From Raffaelea ambrosiae (lineage: Eukaryota > Ascomycota > Sordariomycetes > Ophiostomatales > Ophiostomataceae): a stretch of DNA of 64,000 nt. Of the stretch, positions 1 through 10,246 are shown piece after piece. The position numbers and the translations under genes are program-made. Positions within the stretch are counted from its first letter, which is position 1. Every line of letters begins with the position of its first letter. Location: the NCBI GenBank assembly GCA_002778195.1, contig PCDI01000016.1, positions 731,106 through 795,105 on the forward strand, written 5' to 3'. Under the pieces are notes generated by a model. It made no database searches and was not told the origin of the DNA. It saw nothing but the letters and a program-made list of their open reading frames with translations.

Positions 1-149
1 TTTCTCGTCTCTTTTCTCGTCCTTTTCTCGTCCTTTTCTCGTCCTTTTTTTCGTCTCTTTTTTCGTCTCTTTTTTCGTCTCTTTTTTCGTCTCTTTTTTC
101 GTCTCTTTTTTCGTCCTTTTCTTCGTCCTTTTCTTCGTCCTTTTTTTCC
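1..149. repeat. T-rich TCGTC minisatellite
   Basis: About a dozen imperfect 11-12 nt units made of a T run followed by CGTCTC or CGTCC. The array begins at the window edge and so probably continues outside it. Confidence 0.9.
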
Positions 150-1279
150 CTTACAAAAATAGCCTCGGTCCTGCAGAAGCTTTCTCCTTTGCACCGGTCC
201 ATCTGACTGGTTACAAGCCCCTCGCGAGGTGGACGTTCCGCACAACCAGGGCTCAGGAGTTGCTCCCAGGTTCGTCCAGGAGGCGTTGTAAGATGCAATA
301 CGCCCCGTGTGTTTCTTGCAGGCCTTGTCGTCGGGCCTTGTTACGATCAAGCCCTCGAACAGACGGCCAACAGGCCCAAGTGACTCTGCTACGGTAGGTA
401 CATAGGTCGTCGGCGCCTGTCCTGGCTGCTTCCCAGGGGCCCAGGGCAATACATTGCCTCTTCCACAGAGTGTGCTTCTTTTTGTAAGTCAGGACGTGTT
501 TGGTCTGAACTCGGCATGAGTTGTATGGCCGTTGTGTGCGTGACTACGCAAGCATTCGTTGTGCGTCGACACACCACACCCTTCACAGAGTAACTAGTTG
601 GAGTTAGCCAACTGGTTCTCAGAACTATCCTACTCGTACACCGAACCCGGCATGTCACTTCCGAGTTCTGCAGACACCAAAAACAAAACAAAAAAACCCC
701 AAAAATTATAATAAATAAATAAATAGTCGGCCGCGCCGGTAATACGAGCAGGAACATGTGCAGATCGGACCGAAGAACAACAGATCGAGCCTCCATCAAG
801 GGACCAATAAATACATCGAAAAAAAAAACCGTCTCCTTGCTTTTATTGTCTACCAAAAGAAGGAAAGGAAAAAAAAGACAGGCCGAGGCATCCTTTGAGA
901 GTCCTCTTGGGGGGGGAGGCTTTTTTTCCAGCTCCTTCGTTCAGCTCGAATCGGCCCGCTTTCAGCTCAAGGCAAGAAGGGAAAAAATAGACTTTCAAAA
1001 ACAACAGGGCCATTCCCCCAAAAAATAAAAAAATAAACCGAGCTCCGTCCGTCTCGCACTTCCGTGGCTCCGTGGCTCCGTCCTCCGTCCTCTCCGTTTT
1101 CTGTTCTCTGCTCTCCGTGCTCCACGCCCCGTTTTCCCCGATGTTGTTCTTTTGTTTGTTAGTAGAGCCTCTCTACGGGGCTGGCTCTACTGAGACGTTG
1201 AAACCAGAGATATGTTCTTGCGTATCGGGGAACAAAATGGCTTGCAAGGCTAGCAGATGGAATATGCAAGACACTCCGC

Positions 1280-1280
<1 letters not shown>

Positions 1281-1313
<33 letters not shown>
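1281..1313. repeat. (CA)n microsatellite
   Basis: About 16 uninterrupted AC dinucleotides in non-coding sequence. Confidence 0.95.
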
Positions 1314-1314
<1 letters not shown>

Positions 1315-1578
1315 CCGTCCTCCTTTCCCTTCCACTACCCTAGACTATCGCTCTTTCCCCACCACTGTACACTGTAAACTTGTAAAAGTATGTGTGTTCG
1401 AATTATACCCATAGCCCGCCGCTTTTGCGCCAAAGTCGGATACCACGGACTTATCCTCGTCCCCACTCTTCCCCCGGATAGATCGGCCTCCTTCGGACGA
1501 TCCGGGGTGCCGACTTCGGGGTGTATGGGAGGGCTTGTAAAAGTGGCGGGCCGCCAAGTTAGGACATGGAAGGTTTCG

Positions 1579-1633
1579 NNNNNNNNNNNNNNNNNNNNNN
1601 NNNNNNNNNNNNNNNNNNNNNNNNNNNNNNNNN
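1579..1633. other. Assembly gap (55 N)
   Basis: An uninterrupted run of 55 N followed by seven G. Frames that read through it are artefacts. The G run beside it suggests that a homopolymer or repeat stopped the assembly. Confidence 0.99.
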
Positions 1634-2795
1634 GGGGGGGATTGCGGACCAGAAAACAGAGGAACTGTTTTGTGTCGAAAAGTTTCCTCCGTTGAGACAT
1701 GGAGCTGAGGAATGAGGGACAACAAAGAGACGCGGGCTTTCTCCTCAATACAGTTCATATCTCCATTAGAATCTACAAGGGAGAGTTTCTTCCCAATGCA
1801 TGGAAGCGTCAAGAGTACCAAGCAGGTTTGCCTCTCGTCGAAACCCCAGTCCGGTCCGACGGATGCCGGCGTCGACCCAAGTTCACATAACATTGTCGTC
1901 ACCAAAATTCAAACAAAGGACGTCTTTTCGTGTGGCTCAAAGGTGGCACAAAGCCATGTTGTTATCAGTTATGATTTTTTTTTGTAATAAATAAAGGGGG
2001 GCTCATTCCAGAGAGCGTTGGCTTCGTGATCCAAGAAGGAAGACGTTGCCGCCACACCATCTTGATGCCCGATGCCGTTCCTCTTCTGCCCACATTATCC
2101 CAGATCCCCCCCAGTCCAGTCCAGTCCAGTCCAACCCTCCTCTCATTCCGTTTCCTCCTTCCTTTCTCCTCAGGAGAAAGTCTCTCTCTGAAATGTAGGT
2201 TTTTTTTTTGTAGTCTTACACACACAAGGGAAAAATGGGTACAAAAGGAACATGGTTTTTTTGCCCGCTCGTGAAAAGTCGTATCCCGCCAAACAGTAAG
2301 GAAACAGCTTATGGGAAAGTAAAATGGGGTGAGAGAATAAGAATAAAAGTTAAGGAGAGTAAGTGTGAAAGAAAAAACTGGTGATAAAAAAGAAAAAAAC
2401 AATGGGCAGTTCAATCTCGTCGTGAGATTTGGGCTGCCCTTTTTTGGGAATCTAAGATCTATGCGAGAAAGACAGGCCAGAAAGTGGAAAGAGACAAAAA
2501 AAAATGAAGACGATGGATGTTGTGACACCGAGTAAATATGAACACACAAGATGTTGTCACAAATGTTATGGATGACAAAAAAAAAAAAAAGGAATTGGTT
2601 CGCTGCGCTCACCCAGCGAGACCAAGGGTTTTTGAGACAAAGGAGAATAGTGAGACAAGATAGAAAGAACACGGCGATGCGAGAGCAATTAAGAAGAAGA
2701 AGCTCTCGCATGCTGGTGTCAACGGTGGTCCGTGTCCATGATGACTGTTGATGATGAAGATGTAAAGGCGCTGGGTTGATATTGTTGGTGCTTGT

Positions 2796-5321
2796 TTAGA
2801 TGGCTTGCGGCATGGCCTCGGGTACAATCGGAGATGAAGCCTCATTCTCGTTCTTGTGCATCAGCTCCTCGATCGACGCCGTGCTCATCGTCAGCCGGGT
2901 CAGGTCCGTCGCCGTCGATGCTGCCGAGATGTGGCGCTCCGAGCTGGTCGAGAGCACCGAGTCGCGCGACTCCTGGCTGGCTGTTGTGGACGCGCTGGTC
3001 CGCGACGACACCAGCAGGGTCGAGGTGTCCATCGACATGGTCGGCTCCTTGTACGCGGGCACGAACTCGTCCTCGTCGTCATCTGCGCCAATGGCAAATC
3101 CAACCGGGCCGCCCCGCGCAGGATGTGCTGGCGGCATAGGCGCCAGGCGGTGGCGATTGTACTGCTCGGTGCCAGGGATAAACAGAGAGGGAGACAGATT
3201 GAAGCCATGCGATTCCTTGAAGCTGGACGCCCGCGAGTTAGAGCGTCCGTGAAGCACACGGTGCAGCGGCCGAGACTCGTCCTCGGCAATCTTGGTCTGG
3301 ATCGTCAGGCTGGGCCGGCGCATGGCCAGACCCGACGGGGTCACTGCTTCGCTTGTCGAAGTCATCGAATTGCCGCTGGCCGGGCTCAGTGCCGGCACGT
3401 CGAACCGGCCTGGCGTGAGCGAGGCTGTCGAAGGCGAGATGTAGCCTGTCGCCACCTTCTTGCCCTTGTAGTCGTGGGCATCTTCCGCATCCATCTCGGC
3501 CAGAACCGTCTCGCGATCCACGTCCATCGAAGCCCGATCCCAGGCGTATTCGCAGTCGGCTTCCACGGCGTGCTCGTAGCAGTAGTCGATATCGTCCTCC
3601 CAGCTCTCCTTGGGCAGGTTGGCGTTTTCGTTGTCGATGACCGCCTCGCGCAGGGCGCGCTGAACAGCAAGGATGTCGAATCGTCCGAGGGTGTCTGAGG
3701 CATTGCTGGGTGGTCGCTGGGCCGTGCCGTTGGAAGTCTGCGATTGCGTGGCGTAGTGTCGCAGCATCGGCAGAGACTGGCTGCCGCGCAGAGACGACGA
3801 GTTGCTCGCCATGCTCATGCGCGACCGCCGCACACTGTTGCGGTTGTGCACGTGCTCGTCCTCCTCCGGCACACCAGGCAGGATATCAAAGGGCGGCGCG
3901 TTGATGTTGGTAGGGCTGGCCAGGGGCCAGTTGGCATCGTCCGGAATGACTGCTGGCGCTGTTGCCGGTGCGGGCATGAAGATCTGCGAGTAGCGGCGCT
4001 GCTCCATGGGCGTTCGCTCCATGGCCGTTCGTTCCATGTCCATCGAGTAGGCGTATGCATCGGGAAGCGAAGACTGTGACCGATGCGTAGCAAAGGCCAA
4101 TGGCGCTGGCAGCCGCGTGGAAACGCCCGTCTGCGGGCGCACCGAGTCCGTGTCAGCAAACAACACTGATCCGCGGCTGGACATCCGCGGCGGAGGCGTC
4201 GGGCCCTCGATTGGCGAGCGCGGTGGCCGAGGTGGAGCAGGGCGCTCCTGGGAGGTCATCGTCCACGACGGAGACGACGTGCCCGACACAGACGCAGAGT
4301 GCTGCCGCAGAATCCGAGGGGGCCCGGTGCTGGACACGGAGGCGTCGTCTGCAGCCAGAGGGAGGGTCTCGGACGAGAAGTCGGGGAAGTACAGGCTCTC
4401 GGCGTGAATGCCGCGCAGAGAACCTTCGCTCGGGCTCTGTGCCGAGCGCGCACTGACAAAGTCGGATTGGAGGGCAACGCGGCTGCCGCGATGCAGGCTC
4501 GGGAGGTGGTCCCGCTCGGTGTGGTTGAGGTGCTGGAAGTTGTACGGCCCAGAAATCTGCAGTCTCCGGCGCGACTCCATCTCTTCGGCGCCTGTCCGGG
4601 CGGTGGCTGCGCGGCGCCGGTTCAAGAACGACGGGAAAACGGCGGCCCCGCCCAGCGAAGCAGGCATGCCATACGGCGTCTCGGCTGTGATCCGTTCATG
4701 CAAGGCGGTCAGGCCGCCCTTCTCGTAGGGAGTCTCGGCCGAATACAGCGAGCTGGACGAGCTCTGAGCACTGCTCTCCCGGCGGATCTTGTTGCCTCCT
4801 CGCTTGCTGCTGAACAGAGACCGCCCAAATATCTGGACGCTCTCATGCCGTTCCCGGCTGGTCGACGACCGGCCCGACGACTTCCGCGACAGACTGTTAG
4901 TGGCATCGGGGCGCTGGTCCCATGTCGGACTCCTGTCAGCAGATGTTAGAGAACGCAGTGAAGACGAGCCAGAAGATGCTGTCTTGTGGCTGTGGTGGCT
5001 CTGCAGGCTGTGGTGGCTTTGTTGGCTGTGTTGACTTTGCTGGCTCAGCTGGCTCTGTTGGCTCAGCTGGCTCTGGTGCTTGTCTGCTGTCGATGTCCGC
5101 TTCAGTTGGTTCTTGAATGCCCGTATGCTCTCTGGTGACGGCGGACCCTCAATGGCAGGCTCGAGCATCTCGGCGATGTTGGCTGGTGGCAAGTGTGTAG
5201 GCATGGATGTGGGCGAGGACGGAGATGACGAAGTTGGAGAGCCGGTTCCAGGACGGGTCAGGTTGCCGGCTGGGGGGAGGGAAGGGGCATATTGGATGAA
5301 GAAGCCTCCTCGTGAGAACAT
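2796..5321 (-). CDS. Ser-rich CRIB (p21-Rho-binding) domain protein
   Basis: An 841-residue single-exon protein rich in Ser, Pro and Arg. Residues 256-267 read ISGPYNFQHLNH, which fits the CRIB consensus I-S-x-P-x(2-4)-F-x-H-x-x-H used by Cdc42/Rac effectors. The rest looks disordered: a Gln/Ser/His repeat at about 83-112, several Ser runs, an EHAVEADCEYAWDRASMDVD-like acidic stretch and a Ser/Thr-rich tail. No kinase domain is present, so it resembles yeast Gic-type adaptors or the fungal 'PAK-box' proteins more than PAK kinases. The frame is open for 59 more codons upstream, but the Met at 5321 is preceded by CCGCCACC, a near-perfect Kozak context, so I start there. The inferred role is linking GTP-bound Cdc42/Rac to polarity; the partner is not shown by the sequence. 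Confidence 0.8.
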   Translation of the reverse strand: MFSRGGFFIQYAPSLPPAGNLTRPGTGSPTSSSPSSPTSMPTHLPPANIAEMLEPAIEGPPSPESIRAFKNQLKRTSTADKHQSQLSQQSQLSQQSQHSQQSHHSLQSHHSHKTASSGSSSLRSLTSADRSPTWDQRPDATNSLSRKSSGRSSTSRERHESVQIFGRSLFSSKRGGNKIRRESSAQSSSSSLYSAETPYEKGGLTALHERITAETPYGMPASLGGAAVFPSFLNRRRAATARTGAEEMESRRRLQISGPYNFQHLNHTERDHLPSLHRGSRVALQSDFVSARSAQSPSEGSLRGIHAESLYFPDFSSETLPLAADDASVSSTGPPRILRQHSASVSGTSSPSWTMTSQERPAPPRPPRSPIEGPTPPPRMSSRGSVLFADTDSVRPQTGVSTRLPAPLAFATHRSQSSLPDAYAYSMDMERTAMERTPMEQRRYSQIFMPAPATAPAVIPDDANWPLASPTNINAPPFDILPGVPEEDEHVHNRNSVRRSRMSMASNSSSLRGSQSLPMLRHYATQSQTSNGTAQRPPSNASDTLGRFDILAVQRALREAVIDNENANLPKESWEDDIDYCYEHAVEADCEYAWDRASMDVDRETVLAEMDAEDAHDYKGKKVATGYISPSTASLTPGRFDVPALSPASGNSMTSTSEAVTPSGLAMRRPSLTIQTKIAEDESRPLHRVLHGRSNSRASSFKESHGFNLSPSLFIPGTEQYNRHRLAPMPPAHPARGGPVGFAIGADDDEDEFVPAYKEPTMSMDTSTLLVSSRTSASTTASQESRDSVLSTSSERHISAASTATDLTRLTMSTASIEELMHKNENEASSPIVPEAMPQAI
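4982..5090 (-). repeat. In-frame Gln/Ser/His minisatellite in the CRIB gene
   Basis: Imperfect repeats of 9-15 nt encode SQQSQ and SHHS-type units at residues 83-112 of the CRIB protein. Frame is kept, so length changes here would alter only a disordered linker. Confidence 0.85.
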
Positions 5322-6223
5322 GGTGGCGGTTGTGTAAGTGCAGACCTCGAGGGAAAAGAAGACGATGGATGGCCCAAGTCGAACAACAACGAGAATGGTC
5401 AGATCCTGCAAATATATGGGACGGGGTGTGACTCTTATGGCAGGCTCTAGGCGGAAATAGGTAAAAATCTCGGGCAGGAATATTGCAAAGGCGAGCAAAT
5501 GCTGTTATGCTGTTGGTATATGCTTGTTGATGCTGTGTTGCGGGTGTTGTGGTGGTGGTACAGGAAGAAAAGATCGAGCAGCAACAAACATAAAGAATGA
5601 CAGGAAAACAGACAGAGTAAAACACATGGAGAGTGTATAAAGAATGAATGTGGAGGAAGAGGAAAATAAGAAGAGGACGTTGATGGGGGGAGGACCGTGT
5701 TTTTGGCTGTGAAGGGGGTCCGGCTGTCTGGACTGCGAGGTATAAAATAAAACGGTTTGTCTGAGTGGCAGCCCACACGGGGGATTCGACGGGGGGGTCC
5801 TCAGAGACGGAGCACGCTAGCAGGCAAGCCGTGTTTGGTTCTTTTCCTTGCTGCTGTGCCCCTGTCCTCTTTTTTTTTTCTGTATTTTTTCTGTTGTTTT
5901 TTCCCCTGCCTTTTTTTCCCCTGGCTTGCCAGGGCCAGGGTTGCTGCCGGGTCGCGTATTGTGGAGCGGTCCCTCTTTCCTGGACCGTGTCAATGTGCTT
6001 CTGGTCAGAACCAAGGTCGAGCTAACTACTCCATACACGGGCACTGCTCCATGCTGTTGCGCGGGTCGGGAAAATGACAGTGCAGGAGAGTTGTGGATGG
6101 GCGGAGGATGGTACTACTTGTATATAGTACGGTGTATATGTTGTGTGTCTTGAGAGTGCCCCTTGTGCTCGCTGTCAAATGCTCTCTGTAAGACGGCCTG
6201 GTACGATGTGCAAGTGGGCGTGG

Positions 6224-6224
6224 A

Positions 6225-6251
<27 letters not shown>
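6224..6251. repeat. (TG)n microsatellite
   Basis: About 13 TG dinucleotides in non-coding sequence. Confidence 0.95.
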
Positions 6252-6255
<4 letters not shown>

Positions 6256-6539
6256 ATCACAAGAACTAGCTGTGCATGCATTCTGTATTGGCAAATCTGT
6301 CTTGCGGCAGACGTGCGCCAAGTCAGGGGTATGCGAGGACAGAGCACATGCTGCTGCTATTGAGAGGTGAAACGAGGTCACATGGAGAGAGAGCAGCGAC
6401 AACACGAGAAGAGGTTGGAGCCAGAGCGGTGTTGCAACAGCAGAACAACAGCAACTGTTGAGAGACACGGCGAACGGCCAATCGCCAGAGGCCAACCGTC
6501 AGAGCACAGGAAGAGGGGACGATGGATGCAGACGGGCCA

Positions 6540-6553
6540 TACGAGTACTCGTA
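6540..6553. repeat. 14-bp perfect palindrome TACGAGTACTCGTA
   Basis: The sequence equals its own reverse complement. It is formed by two overlapping copies, on opposite strands, of the 8-mer TACGAGTA that recurs across the desert. Confidence 0.9.
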
Positions 6554-7082
6554 GACGCGCCAGAAGCAAGGGTTTTCTCCCCCTCTGTGGTCCGGACGGA
6601 TGCTGGTCCGTGGCCCGCAGCAAGGGATGTTTACAAGCTGCCAACCATCGAACACCAGTGAGTGACAGACAGACGACACCACAGGAAGAAACAGCGCAGA
6701 GGAATCGGAGCACACAAAGGGACTCGCAGAACCACAGACTAGCAGGGAACTGCGGCCAACACAGTCCCTGGACAGAGAGTCCTGGCAGTGGCTAGCAAAG
6801 TGTTAGCGCGTCCCAGACTCTGACCTCGCGTCTCTCGTCTCCGCCTGCGGATGGGGAGGACGGCACAGGGCAGCGACCTCGCGACAACGGCGACAAAGTG
6901 GAACTAGACTGGCTCGTCTTGGTCGTCTTGGGTCGTCCTGGTCGTTCTGGTCGTCCTCTTCTTTTCCTGTGGTCCCCCCACCCGACGTTGCAGCAGACCC
7001 CTTGCTAGGAAGCTCTGGGAAAACCGGGGAAGGCCTAGCGCGGTGGTGTTGTGCTAGCTGCAAAAAGACTCTCCGAAGAGAG

Positions 7083-7118
7083 AGCGTGGGTGTGGGTGTA
7101 GGTGTGGGTGTGGGAGTG
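7083..7118. repeat. GGTGTG-type minisatellite
   Basis: Imperfect GTGGGT/GTAGGT hexamers in non-coding sequence. Confidence 0.85.
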
Positions 7119-10100
7119 CTCTTGTCCTCTTTTGCCGTGGTGAGATATGTCCACACTGTTGTGCCCTGCAATAGCAGCAGGGTGGGCTCAAAGATGATTC
7201 AGGGGTATGCGGCTGGGATGTACTCCGTGCGCTGCGGCATGTGTGCGCGCTAGACGGCACTGTAGGGTTCTTAGCAGCCTCGCTTTTTTTTTTTTTGGCT
7301 TGCTCTTTGGCGCGCTTTGGCTTGGGTCTGCTTTGGCCCTGCTTGGGACCAGAGCTAACTGTCTCCTGCCTGGTGCAGGGCGCCGGCGCCGGGCTGTGTA
7401 GCCGTTGAGACGACGGGAGCTTCGCCCTTGGTGCTGGCCGTTGGAACTGGCAGTTTTATTTTCTCTCGTGGCCGTCTGGCCATATTGCGGGAGATAGGAG
7501 AGGGAGAGCCATTTTAGTGCGAGACCGCGCTGGTTCGACCTTTTTTTTGCCCTGTTTCTTGGTAGCAGGCCTGGCCAGTCCGGCCAACCGGCCAATCCCA
7601 TCATCGGTCAGCCTGATGAGTGCATGGCAGGAGAGACACAGACAGGAAGAGGCATGCAAGCAGCCGACTGCCCGAGCAAGGACAAGGACTGACGCGGAAG
7701 AGACACGGGGGAGAAGAAAAAACGAATGATGTGCGGAACAGAAGAAACGAGGAGAAGAACGCAGAAGAAGAGGGTGGGTTGCACTGGAAATGGACAGGTT
7801 GGCCGGAAAATACGACGTCGAGCCATATTGGCCAGGAGCGGAGTTTGTGTTGGTGACCGCGTTCTGAGAGGGAAAGAACGCCCCAGCCAGGTTGGGCAGG
7901 TTGGGTAGCTATTGGAGGGCAGCAGAGAGGGCAGGAGCGATGCACTGCATCCGCCAACGGCCCCGCCCGTGACACTGCCCTGGGACGAGAGGCGAATGCG
8001 AGAGGCAGGCGTAGAGCTGATAGAGGCAGCTGGGCAGGCCCTGGGAGGCGACTGTCATATCTCACAGGAGCAGGACAGAGGCGACTAGCTGTGTGCGATG
8101 GAGTCGCGAGAGGCAATCGCGCAGATAGCACCGGCGCAAAATGCACTTGCCCCATTCAGCGTTAACCCAGGAAGGCAAGTACGAATGTTGAGATATCGAG
8201 ATATCTTGCACGTTATTCTGTCGACTGGCCGGTCGCGCCTTCTGTTGTACTATGTAGGAGCGTCAACAGCAACACACGCTCGCTTGCCAGCGGGCGATCT
8301 GGACGTTGGTCGTGCCTTCCCAGAAGGACTAGTTAACGGCTGCTTTTTGTGACTGCCGTTTTATTATTTGGCTCTTATTCACCCTTTCTAACCATTTCTG
8401 TCAGTTCTCCTCTCTCGGGCTCTTTTTGGCCGCCTCTTAGTCGGCTTCTCCTCATTTCGACTCCTCTTTTTTTTGTTGTTATTCTCCTCAAGCCCGCGCA
8501 TGGTGAAACCAGTGAACACCAATAAAGGCCTTGTTCCAAAAAGGTGCAGGTGACGTCTCACTACGACAAGTTCTCCTGCTGACTATCGGTACATGAGATT
8601 AGACGAGAAAGAAACCAAAAATCACGTGCAGGCTGCAGGTCAGCAGCAAGGGAGGAGAACGCTCTGAACTTTAGAACAGGCGCGTCTCTGCGGTGTAAGA
8701 TACGTCTGTGACTGGCCCTGTGCCTTGCAGCCGACCCCCCTACTCAGTAAAAAAGTTGCCCAGGAAGTCCCTGCAAGTCCCTGCGGCATCTCGTCACTGT
8801 CACTATCACCTTCACGGGATACAGCGCCACCAGAGGCAGGGGGGACACGTTTCTCGCGCTTGTAGGAGACGGTCTGCGCTGCAGAAGAGGCTGGGCTTCG
8901 TCCACAGGGCGAATGCATATCCAAACAAGCCCCCCCCCCCAAAAGTGCCTCACTCTACTACTAACGGAATGCGCAGCTGGTGCCCTGTGCTCTGGCAGCG
9001 TGAAACGGTTCTAGAATGAAAACTGCCATCCCCAACAGCGATCGTCGACAAACGTGGCTGGCGGTCCTTCATTCAACGGAGAGACCGACAGGAAGGGAGA
9101 GAAGGTGAGAATGTGAGAAAAGAAAATGACAGAAGATGGTAATAATAGTAGTTATCTTGCTGTGATGATACCAAGAGTCCACAGGCTCAACTCATTTCCC
9201 TTCCAAACACGCGAAACACTTACACCACCCCAAAAAAGAAAGAGAAAAACTCCAACCCGCTGAAAAGAGGAAGACCGAGAGAGGGATGGACAACAGTCTT
9301 TGGGCAAAGAAGAAAAGAAAGAGGAAAAACGTGGGCAGAATGGCGCAACTGGGACTGGATTCGCATGGCCTAGCATGGCCTCGCTTGGCCTTCCTAGCAA
9401 GTGCCTGCTATTTGGGGGAGCTGCCACGGGCGCCGATCAGCACCTATCGTGGCCTGTCCCCCCCCCCACTGAAGAAAAACGAAACGAAACAATCGAAACA
9501 TTCGACCCCCTGTCGCTGAGTCCCTCTGCATGGCACCCTCACGGAGAAGAGCAGATGTTATTCGATGCAAGATATGTTTGGCCACCCTGGCGGGAAGACG
9601 ATGTCATATTAAGAAGCTCGTGCTGCTGGCTAGCAACACCATGCCTATCTTGCGTGCAATAGCTGAGACTACTCGCAGACTGCGCCAGTAGCTCGAACGA
9701 TGGGACGGCCGGGACCAACTGCGATTGGCACGACTTTGCTGCCCAAACAGCCTATATTGGCAATGGTTGCTGCCGGACTGTCGAACCATATGCACAGGAG
9801 GTCTGGCAGGATGTTGGCAGGTTTGTTTGTTGCTCATAGCAGGCATCTGCTGTCTTATTCAGACAAGACAGAAATCTAAGAACGGAACCCATGTGGGAGA
9901 CAAGACAGGCCGTGCAGTTGGAAGCATCCTTCGTACCTCGTCATCCTGGCCATCCTTGCTATCGCCCCCCCCCTGCTCGTTTGCGGTCTTTTGTTCTTTT
10001 TGCCATCCCTGGCCTTTCTGGCATTCTACACCGTAATCCTGCCGGTTGGCTCTTGTTTTCTTGTTTTTTTGGGGGGGGGTTTTTTGTCTTTTGTGCTACG

Positions 10101-10229
10101 AGTTATTGTGTACTGTCACATCGGCCGCCCTGCTCGTCATATCAACCTTCCGATATGGGCAAGCATATCTGTGCTATCATCGGCGACCGTCGTCCTCTCT
10201 GTTGGATGCAGCACAACTCTTCTGGCTGC

Positions 10230-10246
10230 TACGGTGTACCACCGTA
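10230..10246. repeat. 17-nt inverted repeat TACGGTG-TAC-CACCGTA
   Basis: Two perfectly complementary 7-nt arms flank a 3-nt centre. It contains one of the seven TACGGTGTA/TACACCGTA copies seen in the window. Confidence 0.9.

Larger units (their letters stand above)
1..2795. other. Gene-free left edge with repeats and an assembly gap
   Basis: No open frame here looks coding: the frames are short, full of low-complexity sequence and lack the GC-rich third positions of the real genes. The stretch holds a T-rich TCGTC repeat at the edge, a (CA)n run near 1281-1313, a gap of Ns at 1579-1633, four CCAGT units near 2109-2132 and many A or T homopolymers. The last few hundred bases are presumably the 3' UTR and terminator of the minus-strand CRIB gene that ends at 2796. 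Confidence 0.6.
5322..10000. other. Gene desert, part 1 (includes the CRIB gene promoter side)
   Basis: The first several hundred bases are the 5' region of the minus-strand CRIB gene. Beyond that I see no supportable gene on either strand, only short overlapping frames with no family signature or consistent codon use. The stretch contains a (TG)n run, a GTGTGG-type minisatellite, homopolymers and TAC-N-GTA near-palindromes at 6115, 6128, 6540 and 8248. Confidence 0.65.

Noticed and set aside
1345..1905. Frames reading through the N gap
   Set aside because: They depend on unknown bases and carry no supported sequence on either side.
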